Assembly: GCA_029980465.1 (NCBI GenBank)
Contig: JARYIJ010000001.1
Coordinates: forward strand, 1,240,001-1,304,000
Source: Pseudolabrys sp.
GTDB lineage: Bacteria; Pseudomonadota; Alphaproteobacteria; Rhizobiales; Xanthobacteraceae
DNA: 64,000 nucleotides
Reading direction: 5' to 3'
The stretch's first letter is position 1. Each line of letters opens with the position of its first letter. The position numbers were made by a program, and so were the translations under genes. Of this stretch, positions 7,293-14,547 are shown in pieces. Under the pieces are notes generated by a model. The model did not search any database and was not told the origin of the DNA. It saw nothing but the letters and a program-made list of their open reading frames with translations.

Positions 7293-8273
7293 ATGAGCAA
7301 TGGACTGACCCGCCGCGACTGCCTGGCCGCAACCGGCGCAGGCGCTCTCGCCCTCGGCTTCGGGCTTCGCCCGGCGCTTGCCGCCGACACCGTGCGGCAA
7401 GGCTATCAAACCAACATGTGGGGCATGCCGACCTATTACCTGCTGCGCTCGGGTCATCTCGAAAAGCACGGCATCAAGTTCGAGGAATTCGCGGTGCCGT
7501 CCGGCAACCAGACCATGCAGCAGATGGTGGCGCGCCAGGTCGATCTCGGCACTTACGCCGGCCCGTCGCTCGCGATCGGCGCCGACCGCGGTGGTCTCGT
7601 CGCGATCGCGATGATCGAGTATGTCGGCAAGACCGCACGCGTGATGGCGCGCAAGGACCTCGGCATCACCAAGGTCGAGCAGCTCAGGGGCCGCAAGGTC
7701 GCCAATCAGACGGGCTCGTCGACCGGCAACATCTTCGTCGATCAGATCGCTCCGAAAGCCGGGCTGAAGAAAGGCGACTACGAGGAAATCCGCATGAACG
7801 TCGATGACATGGTTGCCGCCATGGCGGCCAAGACCGTCGATGCCATGGCCAACGTCGAGCCTTACAACGCCATCGCCGAAGCGAACGGCCTGGCTGTGAC
7901 CATCGCCGAATACAGCGACTTCGACCACATGCCGGTCTACATGGCCGCCACGCCCGAGTTCGTCGACAAGAACCCGCAGGCGGTCGTCAATTACCTGAAG
8001 GCCTGGATCGAGGTCGGCAACGACTTCAAGTCCAATCCCGGCAAGGTCGCCGACGTCATCTATTCCTTCTACACGTCGAAGGGCTACACGATGTCGAAGG
8101 ACACCTTCTCGAAGGCGCTGGCGCGCGTCGAGGTGCAGCCGAGCTGGCCGTCCGACACCGAATCCTACCTGCAGAAACAGGCTGAAATCCTGCTCAAGCA
8201 GAAGAAGCTCAAGGCGATTCCCGACTGGAAAAAGGTCATGCGCACCGAGTTTCTCAAGCAGGCGCAAGCCTGA
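7293..8273 (+). CDS. NitT/TauT-type ABC transporter substrate-binding protein, Tat-exported
   Basis: The 326-residue protein starts with a twin-arginine signal (TRRDCLAAT) and a hydrophobic stretch ending in ALAAD near residue 32, so it is exported folded by Tat to the periplasm. The mature part is a type II periplasmic binding fold of the SsuA/TauA/NMT1 group (NQTMQQMVARQVDLGTYAG, TGSSTGNIF). Tat export may mean it folds around a cofactor or metal in the cytoplasm, although many rhizobial binding proteins of this family use Tat. AGGGAGGA lies 5-8 bases before the ATG. The substrate cannot be read from the sequence. Confidence 0.9.
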   Translation: MSNGLTRRDCLAATGAGALALGFGLRPALAADTVRQGYQTNMWGMPTYYLLRSGHLEKHGIKFEEFAVPSGNQTMQQMVARQVDLGTYAGPSLAIGADRGGLVAIAMIEYVGKTARVMARKDLGITKVEQLRGRKVANQTGSSTGNIFVDQIAPKAGLKKGDYEEIRMNVDDMVAAMAAKTVDAMANVEPYNAIAEANGLAVTIAEYSDFDHMPVYMAATPEFVDKNPQAVVNYLKAWIEVGNDFKSNPGKVADVIYSFYTSKGYTMSKDTFSKALARVEVQPSWPSDTESYLQKQAEILLKQKKLKAIPDWKKVMRTEFLKQAQA

Positions 8274-8346
8274 CCCAAGCCTGACCACCGCGTCACCGGA
8301 GGCCGGCGCGGGCCGGCCTCCTCCCTAACGGCCATGGAGTTCATGA

Positions 8347-9588
8347 ATGCCCGCCGACAGTCCGCTCAGCCGTAATGCCGAGCCGATAACCTGGAATTTC
8401 AAGCTGCTCGCCCAGCACGAATTGGGCGGCTTCGGCGGCATGGGCGAAGGCATATCGATCACCATCGCCAAAGACGGCCGGCGCATCGCCTGGCTTGCCC
8501 ACGAAAGCGCGCCGAAGAATTTCACCGGCGTCGACGTCTCCGACCCGCGCAAGCCGAAGATCGTCGTGCAGACCGACCTGCCGAAGCCCTACATGCGCTC
8601 GAATTCGCTGGAGTGCTCGGCGAACAATCTTATGGCCGTCGCCTATCAGTGCCAGAAGGTCGGGCAGCAGCCCGCCGGCATGGAGCTGTTCGACGTCTCG
8701 GTGCCGGAAAACCCGCGCTCGATCTCGTTCTTCGACACGTCGGGGCCGCACTCACGCGGCGTTCATCAACTCTGGTTCTGCGACGGCGAATACGTGCACA
8801 TGGCGTCCGGCGCGCCCGGTTTCGAGCCGACACACCCGCTCGACGATCAGTTCTATCGCTGCGTCGACGTGCGCAATCCGGCAAAGCCGGTCGAGGTCGG
8901 CCGCTGGTGGATGCCGGGCACGCGCCGCGGCGACAATGTCGCGCCGCCGCCACGCCATCCGATCGACAAGGGCTACCGCGCCCACAACACCAATGTCTAT
9001 TCGCGGCGGCCGGATCGGCTTTATCTTTGCTACATCGATGGCGGCATGTTTATCATGGACATCGCCGACAAGTCGAAGCCGCAGGTCATTTCGCACTGGA
9101 CCAATTCGCCGCCCTATACCGGCTTCATGCACACGGCGGTGCCGCTGTTCGACCGCGACCTGATGCTGGTGACGGACGAATCCACCGAGGATGCGGCCCT
9201 GGACTGGCCGAAGCTGATCTGGGTGCTCGACCTGCGTGACGAGAAAAACCCGATCTCGATCTCGACCTGCCCGCTGCCGCCGGTCGACGCCTTCGCCAAG
9301 CGTGGCGGCCGCTTCGGCGCGCACAACATCCACGAGAACGTGCCGCTGCCGACCTCCTGGAAATCCGAGGACATCGTTCTCGGCACCTTCTTCAACGGCG
9401 GCTTGCGGGCGTACGACATTTCGAACCCGTACGCACCGAAGGAAGTCGGCACCTTCGTGCCGCCGGCGCCGAATGGCACGCCGGCCGGGGCGGTACAGCT
9501 CAACGACGTGTTCGTCGACGAGCGCGGCATCGTCTACACCGTCGACCGTCACACCGGCGGGCTCTACATCCTCGAGATGGATTTCTGA
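8347..9588 (+). CDS. LVIVD-repeat beta-propeller protein
   Basis: This is a 413-residue cytoplasmic protein without a signal peptide. It contains repeated blades of the type VDVSDPRKPKIV, FDVSVPENPRSI, VDVRNPAKPVEV, MDIADKSKPQVI and YDISNPYAPKEV, each a D-x-[ST]-x-P-x-x-P variant of the LVIVD repeat. It is rich in conserved-looking His pairs (RAHNTNVY, GAHNIHENVP, FMHTAV). No enzyme function has been established for this family. The gene sits between a Tat-dependent ABC importer and a CobW metallochaperone, in the same direction and 73 bases after the binding protein gene, which suggests that it acts with them, possibly as the metal-dependent protein of the set (inference). Confidence 0.82.
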   Translation: MPADSPLSRNAEPITWNFKLLAQHELGGFGGMGEGISITIAKDGRRIAWLAHESAPKNFTGVDVSDPRKPKIVVQTDLPKPYMRSNSLECSANNLMAVAYQCQKVGQQPAGMELFDVSVPENPRSISFFDTSGPHSRGVHQLWFCDGEYVHMASGAPGFEPTHPLDDQFYRCVDVRNPAKPVEVGRWWMPGTRRGDNVAPPPRHPIDKGYRAHNTNVYSRRPDRLYLCYIDGGMFIMDIADKSKPQVISHWTNSPPYTGFMHTAVPLFDRDLMLVTDESTEDAALDWPKLIWVLDLRDEKNPISISTCPLPPVDAFAKRGGRFGAHNIHENVPLPTSWKSEDIVLGTFFNGGLRAYDISNPYAPKEVGTFVPPAPNGTPAGAVQLNDVFVDERGIVYTVDRHTGGLYILEMDF

Positions 9589-10608
9589 TTGGACACGCCG
9601 CGCCTGTTCGCCACTCCCGATAGCGGCCCGTTCGGCCGCCGTCAGGCGCGGCCGCGCGGCGCCAGGATTCCGGTCATCGTCGTCACCGGCTTCCTGGGTG
9701 CGGGCAAGACCACGCTGATCCGCCATTTTCTCGGGACGCCGGAGGGACGAGGCACCGCGATCGTCGTCAACGAATTCGGCGAAGCGGGAATCGACGACGC
9801 GCTTTTGCGCCAGAGCACCGAGGCCGTCTCGCTGCTCGGCAATGGTTGCGTGTGCTGCGTCGTGCGCTCCGACCTCCAGCTCACCTTGCGCGCCTTGGTC
9901 GCCGACCGCACACGCGGCGCGATCCCCGGCTTTGCCCGCGTCGTGATCGAGACCAGCGGCCTCGCCGACCCCGGGCCGATCCTGCAAAGCTTCGCGACCG
10001 ACCGCGCGCTGGGCGACAGCTTCTACATCGATGCGGTGATCACCGTCGCGGATGCCGCAACGGGTGCGGCAACTCTTGAAGCAGCGGCCGAAGCCCGCAA
10101 GCAGGTCATCCTGGCTGACCGCATCGTCGTCACCAAGACCGACATCGCCGACCCGCTGCTGACCACGGCGCTGACCGAGCGGATCAGGCATCTCAACCCT
10201 CGCGCCGCCATTGCCACGGTGATCAATGGACAGATCGACCCCGGCATCCTGCTGGAGCCGGCCCCGTCGGACCGCAGCCCCTTCGTCGCCGAAGCCGAGC
10301 ACAGCGACGGCATCGGCAGCTTCGTGCTGCGGGCCGGCGGACCTCTCCCGTGGACGACATTCGCCCGCGCCATGGACACGCTCACGGCCCTGCGCGGCCC
10401 GGATTTGTTGCGCGTCAAAGGGCTGCTCAACGTCGAGGGCTGCCAGGGGCCGGTGCTCGTCGAGTTCGTCCAGCACCTCGCGCACCTGCCGGTCGAGCTC
10501 CAGCAATGGCCCGAGGGCAGCCGGGAGGGCCGGCTGGTCTTCATTACCCGGAATATCTCGGAAGCGCAGGTCCGCGGCCTGTTCGCCGCCGTCTCTGCGC
10601 TCGGCTAG
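9589..10608 (+). CDS. CobW/YjiA/ZNG1-type GTPase metallochaperone
   Basis: The 339-residue protein is a G3E-family P-loop GTPase. Walker A is GFLGAGKTT (residues 34-42), the metal-binding CxCC motif is GCVCC (86-90), the switch region is ETSGLADPGP, and the base-recognition motif is TKTD. A C-terminal CobW_C-like domain follows. Family members (CobW, YciC, ZNG1, NHase activators) insert or deliver Zn, Co or Fe to a client protein. The start is TTG immediately after the LVIVD stop codon, so translation is probably coupled to that gene. The tight coupling makes the LVIVD protein or the exported binding protein the first client candidates. Confidence 0.88.
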   Translation: MDTPRLFATPDSGPFGRRQARPRGARIPVIVVTGFLGAGKTTLIRHFLGTPEGRGTAIVVNEFGEAGIDDALLRQSTEAVSLLGNGCVCCVVRSDLQLTLRALVADRTRGAIPGFARVVIETSGLADPGPILQSFATDRALGDSFYIDAVITVADAATGAATLEAAAEARKQVILADRIVVTKTDIADPLLTTALTERIRHLNPRAAIATVINGQIDPGILLEPAPSDRSPFVAEAEHSDGIGSFVLRAGGPLPWTTFARAMDTLTALRGPDLLRVKGLLNVEGCQGPVLVEFVQHLAHLPVELQQWPEGSREGRLVFITRNISEAQVRGLFAAVSALG

Positions 10609-11531
10609 GCCGTCGCCATTCTCGCGACGGTCGAGACGCGCTTCCTGACCTGCTCGATCACGCGCGGCACTGCCGCGTCGTTGTTCGGCGCCATGATGTG
10701 CGCGCCGGACACGCCGGGAATCCCCGACAACTCCTCGATCAGATCGACGCAGATACGCACGCCTTCGTCGACGGGATCCGAGGCCTTCTCCATCCGAACA
10801 ACGAGGGCGTCAGGAATGATCGTGCCGAACAGCTTGTCCTTCATCCATTGCGCCGACTTGGCCGAACGCAGCGGCACGACGCCGATCAGCAGCGAGAGCC
10901 TCTTGTCGAGGCCGTACCGCGCAAGCCGCTCGGTGTAGCGGCGCACGATGCCGGCATCCATGCAGAACTGGGTCTGCGCGAATTGCGCGCCGGCGGCGAC
11001 CTTCGCCTCGAGGCCCTTCGGTGTCCAATCAGGCTTCGGATCGACCGGGTTGTCCGCCGCGCCGAGAAAAAAACTGGCGCGGCCCGCGACCTTGCGGCCA
11101 TTCGGCAGCTCACCGCTGTCACGCAGCTTGCGCGCGGTCTCGAGCAACTGGCGCGCATCGAGATCGAACACCGGCTTGGCGTCCGGCTGGTCGCCGGCGC
11201 TCGGATCGTCACCGCGAAGCATGAGCAGATTGTCGACACCCCACGCCGCGGCGCTGATCAGCTCGCTCTGCAGGCCGATGCGGTTACGGTCGCGGCAGGT
11301 GAGCTGAAGAATCGGCTCGATGCCGGCTTCGACCAGCATCGCCGCCGCCGTCACCGCGCCGAGATGAGGCCGCGCGCCGGCGCCGTCGGTCACGTTGACC
11401 GCGTCCGTGAGACTCTTGAGCGGCAGAGCCTTGTCGAGCAGGTCGCCGCGCGAGAATGAAACGGGTGGCGTCACTTCGGCGGTCAGCACGAAATGTCCGG
11501 CCGCCAGCTTTTTCTGCAGAGTCATCGTCAT
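10605..11531 (-). CDS. Methylenetetrahydrofolate reductase (MetF)-like protein
   Basis: The protein has 308 residues with the MTHFR TIM-barrel features: TAEVTPP near the N-terminus, VNVTDGAGARPHLG, QLTCRDRNRIGLQSEL, LLMLRGDDPS and QTQFCMD. These cover the FAD and folate contacts (CRDRNR, QFCFD-like). It reduces 5,10-methylene-THF to 5-methyl-THF if it is a true MetF. Paralogues of this shorter type also occur in C1-metabolism clusters, so the exact role is open. It converges on the CobW gene with a four-base overlap of the two 3' ends. Confidence 0.85.
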   Translation of the reverse strand: MTMTLQKKLAAGHFVLTAEVTPPVSFSRGDLLDKALPLKSLTDAVNVTDGAGARPHLGAVTAAAMLVEAGIEPILQLTCRDRNRIGLQSELISAAAWGVDNLLMLRGDDPSAGDQPDAKPVFDLDARQLLETARKLRDSGELPNGRKVAGRASFFLGAADNPVDPKPDWTPKGLEAKVAAGAQFAQTQFCMDAGIVRRYTERLARYGLDKRLSLLIGVVPLRSAKSAQWMKDKLFGTIIPDALVVRMEKASDPVDEGVRICVDLIEELSGIPGVSGAHIMAPNNDAAVPRVIEQVRKRVSTVARMATA

Positions 11532-11630
11532 TGGTTCCTACCACCAGAATCTAGTGGACGTTGCAAGCACAACAATGGGAAAAGGCTGAAAAGATCATGT
11601 GTCGCGCCCTATTTCATGGCGGTTTTTGAT

Positions 11631-12449
11631 ATGCCGAAACTGACCGACACGCTCGACGACGCTCTCTCCTGCATTCGCGACGGCTGCATGCTTGTCGTGC
11701 CGCGCGAAGTCTCCGGCGTGCCGATGGCGGCAACTCGCGCGCTCATTCGCCGGGGCGTGAAGATGCTGCATCTCGTCGCGCTGCCAACGTCCAGCCTGCA
11801 GGCCGACATGCTGATCGGCGCCGGTTGCGTGGAGACACTGGAGACATCGGCCGTCAGCCTCGGCGAATTCGGACCGGCGCCGCGTTTCTCGGCAGCGATC
11901 GTGAATGGGACGATTCGCATGAAGGACGCGACCTGCCCGGCGCTGCACGCCGCCTTGCAGGCCAGCGAGAAGGGCGTGCCCTTCATGCCGCTGCGCGGGC
12001 TGATCGGCTCCGATGTCCTGAACTATCGCGACGACTGGAAGGTGGTCGACAGCCCGTTCGGCAGCGACGATCCGATCGTCCTGTTGCCGGCGATCAGGCC
12101 GGACGTTGCGCTGTTCCACGCGCCGATGGCGGACCGCAACGGCAATGTCTGGATCGGCCGGCAGCGCGAACTGGCGACCATGGCGCATGCCGCCGACCGC
12201 ACGGTCGTCACGGTCGAGACGATCGAGGACCGTGATTTTCTCGACGATCCGATCATGGCGGCCGGCACCCTGCCCGGCTTCTATATCGAGGCCGTCGCCG
12301 TCACCGAACGGGGCGCATGGCCGCTGCCGCTCCCCGACTTTTATCCGCTCGATGCTGCGCACATGGCGGAATACGCGCGCATGGCTGCGACGCCCGAAGG
12401 CTTTGCCGATTACCTCGACCGGTATGTTCATGACAAGCGCGCCGCGTGA
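11631..12449 (+). CDS. CoA-transferase family I, subunit A (IpdA-like)
   Basis: This is a class I CoA-transferase alpha-type subunit of about 272 residues, with the pattern RDGCMLVVPREVSGVPMAATRALIRRGVK near the N-terminus and PAIRPDVALFHAPMADRNGNVWIG in the middle. It is most like IpdA/GctA subunits. The start is uncertain: ATG at 11616 is in frame 15 bases upstream; neither has a strong ribosome binding site. The downstream gene starts inside this one (20-base overlap), so the two subunits are made together. In the characterised IpdAB pair this fold hydrolyses a ring of a steroid-derived CoA thioester; the substrate here is unknown. Confidence 0.83.
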   Translation: MPKLTDTLDDALSCIRDGCMLVVPREVSGVPMAATRALIRRGVKMLHLVALPTSSLQADMLIGAGCVETLETSAVSLGEFGPAPRFSAAIVNGTIRMKDATCPALHAALQASEKGVPFMPLRGLIGSDVLNYRDDWKVVDSPFGSDDPIVLLPAIRPDVALFHAPMADRNGNVWIGRQRELATMAHAADRTVVTVETIEDRDFLDDPIMAAGTLPGFYIEAVAVTERGAWPLPLPDFYPLDAAHMAEYARMAATPEGFADYLDRYVHDKRAA

Positions 12450-13191
12450 TTTTCGCGACGAGGAGCTCCTCGCTGACATCATCGCCGGGCTGATCGGCGA
12501 CAGCCGCCACGTCGCGGTCGGCAATGCCTCGCCGATTCCGGCCACCGCGGCGCTCCTGGCGCGCGAGCGCAACGGTGGCGCCCGGCCTTACGTGTCGCTG
12601 TTGCAAAGCCGCAAGCACAACTTCTTCACCGACGGCGCGCGCGAGCTGTTCGACTGCGCCGGCCAGGGACGCATCGATGTGTTCTTCCTGTCGGGCGGCC
12701 AGATCGACGGCCAAGGCAACATCAACCTCGTCAGCATCGGTGACTACGAGCACCCCAGGGTGCGCTTCCCCGGCTCGTTCGGCTCGGCCTATCTTTATTA
12801 TGTCGTCCCCAAGGTGATCCTGTTCCGCACCGAGCATTCGAAGCGAACGCTGGTGCCGAAGGTCGACTTCGTCAGCGCACCGGGCGGCAACGAACCGAAC
12901 GTGTTCCGCGAAGGCGGGCCCATCGCGCTCGTGACCAACCGCTGCGTATTCAGCTTCGATCGTCGCAAGAAGCGGTTCACGCTTCAGAGTATTCACCCGG
13001 GCCATACCCTGGACGAAGTGAACGACAATACCGGCTTCGATTTCGACCGGCCGGCCCAGGTTGTGGAAACGCCGGCGCCGTCGCGCGAGACGCTCGCCTT
13101 GCTGCGCGGCCCGGTGGCGCAGCAACTGGTCGAGGTTTACCCGCAGTTCGCCGCGCAGGTGTTCGGCGTCGGCGCGCGGGTCAGCGCCTAG
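12430..13191 (+). CDS. CoA-transferase family I, subunit B (IpdB-like), catalytic Glu motif absent
   Basis: The beta-type subunit has 253 residues (DVFFLSGGQIDGQGNINLVSIGDY, FPGSFGSAYLYY). True class I CoA-transferases have a catalytic Glu in an SENG-type motif in this subunit; here the corresponding region reads VSLLQSRKHNFF, with no Glu. IpdB, which forms a hydrolase and not a transferase, also lacks that Glu, so this pair is more likely to be an IpdAB-like C-C hydrolase or another non-transferase. The ATG at 12430 lies within the 3' end of subunit A, in another frame. Confidence 0.82.
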   Translation: MTSAPRDFRDEELLADIIAGLIGDSRHVAVGNASPIPATAALLARERNGGARPYVSLLQSRKHNFFTDGARELFDCAGQGRIDVFFLSGGQIDGQGNINLVSIGDYEHPRVRFPGSFGSAYLYYVVPKVILFRTEHSKRTLVPKVDFVSAPGGNEPNVFREGGPIALVTNRCVFSFDRRKKRFTLQSIHPGHTLDEVNDNTGFDFDRPAQVVETPAPSRETLALLRGPVAQQLVEVYPQFAAQVFGVGARVSA

Positions 13192-13212
13192 ATTTCTTCG
13201 CAAATTTGCCCC

Positions 13213-13241
13213 TTGACGCCCGCCTCGTTCGGCTCAATACT
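13213..13241 (+). promoter_or_regulatory. Promoter of the ArsR-SRPBCC operon
   Basis: TTGACG (13213-13218) and AATACT (13236-13241) are separated by 17 bases. The expected transcription start, six to eight bases on, falls at or next to the ATG at 13249, so the mRNA would be leaderless. Confidence 0.6.
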
Positions 13242-13244
13242 AAA

Positions 13245-13254
13245 CCATATGGTA
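13245..13254. promoter_or_regulatory. Candidate ArsR operator over the start codon
   Basis: ACCATATGGT is a perfect 10-bp palindrome that contains the ATG start (13249-13251) of the regulator gene and abuts its -10 box. With flanking TAA/TAAAG the symmetry is partly extended. A winged-helix dimer bound here would cover the transcription and translation start together. Confidence 0.55.
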
Positions 13255-13680
13255 AAGTATAACGACGAGCGGCTCGACCGCATTTTCTCGGCTCTATCCG
13301 ATTGCACCCGGCGTGGCTTGTTGGCGCGGTTGAGCGGACGGGCGGCCATGTCGGTCAGCGAGCTGGCTGAGCCGCTCGACATGTCGCTGCCGGCGGTGAT
13401 GAAGCACCTCGACGTGCTCAACGACGCCGGATTGATCAAGCGCAACAAGACCGGCCGCACCGTGTCGTGCGTGCTGGACGCCACGCCGATGCAGCAAGCC
13501 AACGAATGGCTCGAACGGTACCAGAAATTCTGGACGGCGAGCTTTGAACGCTTCACCCACATGTTGGAGAACGAACAATGGCAGTCGCAACAGCCGTCAA
13601 GCCCAGCCTCACCATCAAGCAGTATTTCGCGGCCACGCCGGCCCAGGTCTACAAGGCCTGGACCGACCCGAAAGCGCTAG
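13249..13680 (+). CDS. ArsR-family winged-helix regulator
   Basis: The core is a winged-helix ArsR-type protein: KYNDERLDRIFSALSDCTRRGLLARL, then the recognition helix region MSLPAVMKHLDVLNDAGLIKRNKTGR. No metal-binding CxC is seen; this subgroup normally controls a neighbouring SRPBCC (AHSA1) gene. It is 143 residues, but the last 35 or so (from about WQSQQPSS) are Ser/Pro/Arg-rich and overlap the start of the next gene by 103 bases in another frame. Relatives of this type are, from memory, about 110 residues. The tail may be the result of a lost stop codon. The start falls in the operator palindrome, so autorepression is likely. Confidence 0.85.
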   Translation: MVKYNDERLDRIFSALSDCTRRGLLARLSGRAAMSVSELAEPLDMSLPAVMKHLDVLNDAGLIKRNKTGRTVSCVLDATPMQQANEWLERYQKFWTASFERFTHMLENEQWQSQQPSSPASPSSSISRPRRPRSTRPGPTRKR

Positions 13681-14420
13681 CGCAATGGATGGGGCCGATC
13701 GGCACCACTGCCGTCGAGGCGGACGCCGACGTGCGCGTCGGCGGGCGCTACCACATCCGCATGATTGTGCCGGGTGACGAGCACAATGTGAGCGGCGTCT
13801 ATCGCGAGGTCGTCCCGAACGAGAAGCTGGTCTTCACCTGGGCGTGGCGGACGACGCCGGAGCGCGAGTCGCTCGTCACCGTGCTGCTGAAGCCACACGA
13901 CGCCGGCACCATGATGACCTTCACCCATGAGCAGTTCTTCGACGAGGACGCGCGCGACCGGCACCAGAAGGGCTGGACCGGCACGTTCACCAAGCTCGGC
14001 ACTTATCTGCATGTCGAATCCTCCAAGGCGGTCTCGCCCGGGCGACCTCACGGCAAGTTCGTCTGGAACGAGCTCAACACGTACGATGTCGAGGCCGCCA
14101 AGTCTTTCCTCGGTTCAACGCTGGGCTGGTCGTTCGACGCGACGCCGATTCCAGGCGGCACCTACTGGATCATCAATAACGGCGAGGAGCGGGCCGGCGG
14201 GATTTTCGACATGAGCGTCAATCCGCAGTGCGCGCATATCCCGGAGCACTGGCTGTCCTACGTGGCGGTCGATGACGTCGACACACGCTACAAGGCGGCG
14301 TTGGCGGCGGGCGCCAGAGAAGGCCGCGCGCCGTTCGATATTCCGGGTGTCGGCCGCATCGCGATCTTCGCACAGCCCGGCGGCGCCACGGTGGCGTGGA
14401 TCACGCCGAAACCGATGTAG
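13578..14420 (+). CDS. SRPBCC (AHSA1-like) and VOC-domain fusion protein
   Basis: The protein has 280 residues. Residues 1-147 form an AHSA1/START-like SRPBCC domain (QYFAATPAQVYKAWTDPKALAQWMGP, FTWAWRTTPERESLVTV, FDEDARDRHQKGWTGTF). Residues 155-278 form a VOC/glyoxalase-fold half (GKFVWNELNTYDVEAAKSFLGSTLGW, YVAVDDVDTRYKAALAAGA). SRPBCC proteins bind hydrophobic ligands; VOC proteins are often resistance or dioxygenase-type enzymes. Fusion of the two in one chain beside its ArsR regulator suggests a ligand-responsive detoxification unit (inference). ACGAACAATGG gives only a weak ribosome binding site, so translation may depend on the upstream gene. Confidence 0.85.
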   Translation: MAVATAVKPSLTIKQYFAATPAQVYKAWTDPKALAQWMGPIGTTAVEADADVRVGGRYHIRMIVPGDEHNVSGVYREVVPNEKLVFTWAWRTTPERESLVTVLLKPHDAGTMMTFTHEQFFDEDARDRHQKGWTGTFTKLGTYLHVESSKAVSPGRPHGKFVWNELNTYDVEAAKSFLGSTLGWSFDATPIPGGTYWIINNGEERAGGIFDMSVNPQCAHIPEHWLSYVAVDDVDTRYKAALAAGAREGRAPFDIPGVGRIAIFAQPGGATVAWITPKPM

Positions 14421-14463
14421 TGCTGCTGAAATGCAGGACTACTTTCAGAACGTCAAAGTCATG

Positions 14464-14495
14464 AGTCCCGCCGCATTCGGCGGGACTTTTGTTTT
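14464..14495 (+). terminator. Rho-independent terminator after the SRPBCC-VOC gene
   Basis: A 10-bp perfect stem AGTCCCGCCG / CGGCGGGACT with the loop CATT is followed by TTTGTTTT. It closes the ArsR operon about 45 bases after the stop codon. Confidence 0.85.
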
Positions 14496-14547
14496 CACGC
14501 TCATGCGCTACGGTGCCGTTCGACAAACGTGAGCAAGGGAAACGCTC

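Noticed and set aside
5673..8288. 871-codon open frame on the minus strand across the ABC transporter genes
   Set aside because: It runs opposite three well-defined transporter genes and has no motif; long antisense frames are common at this GC content.
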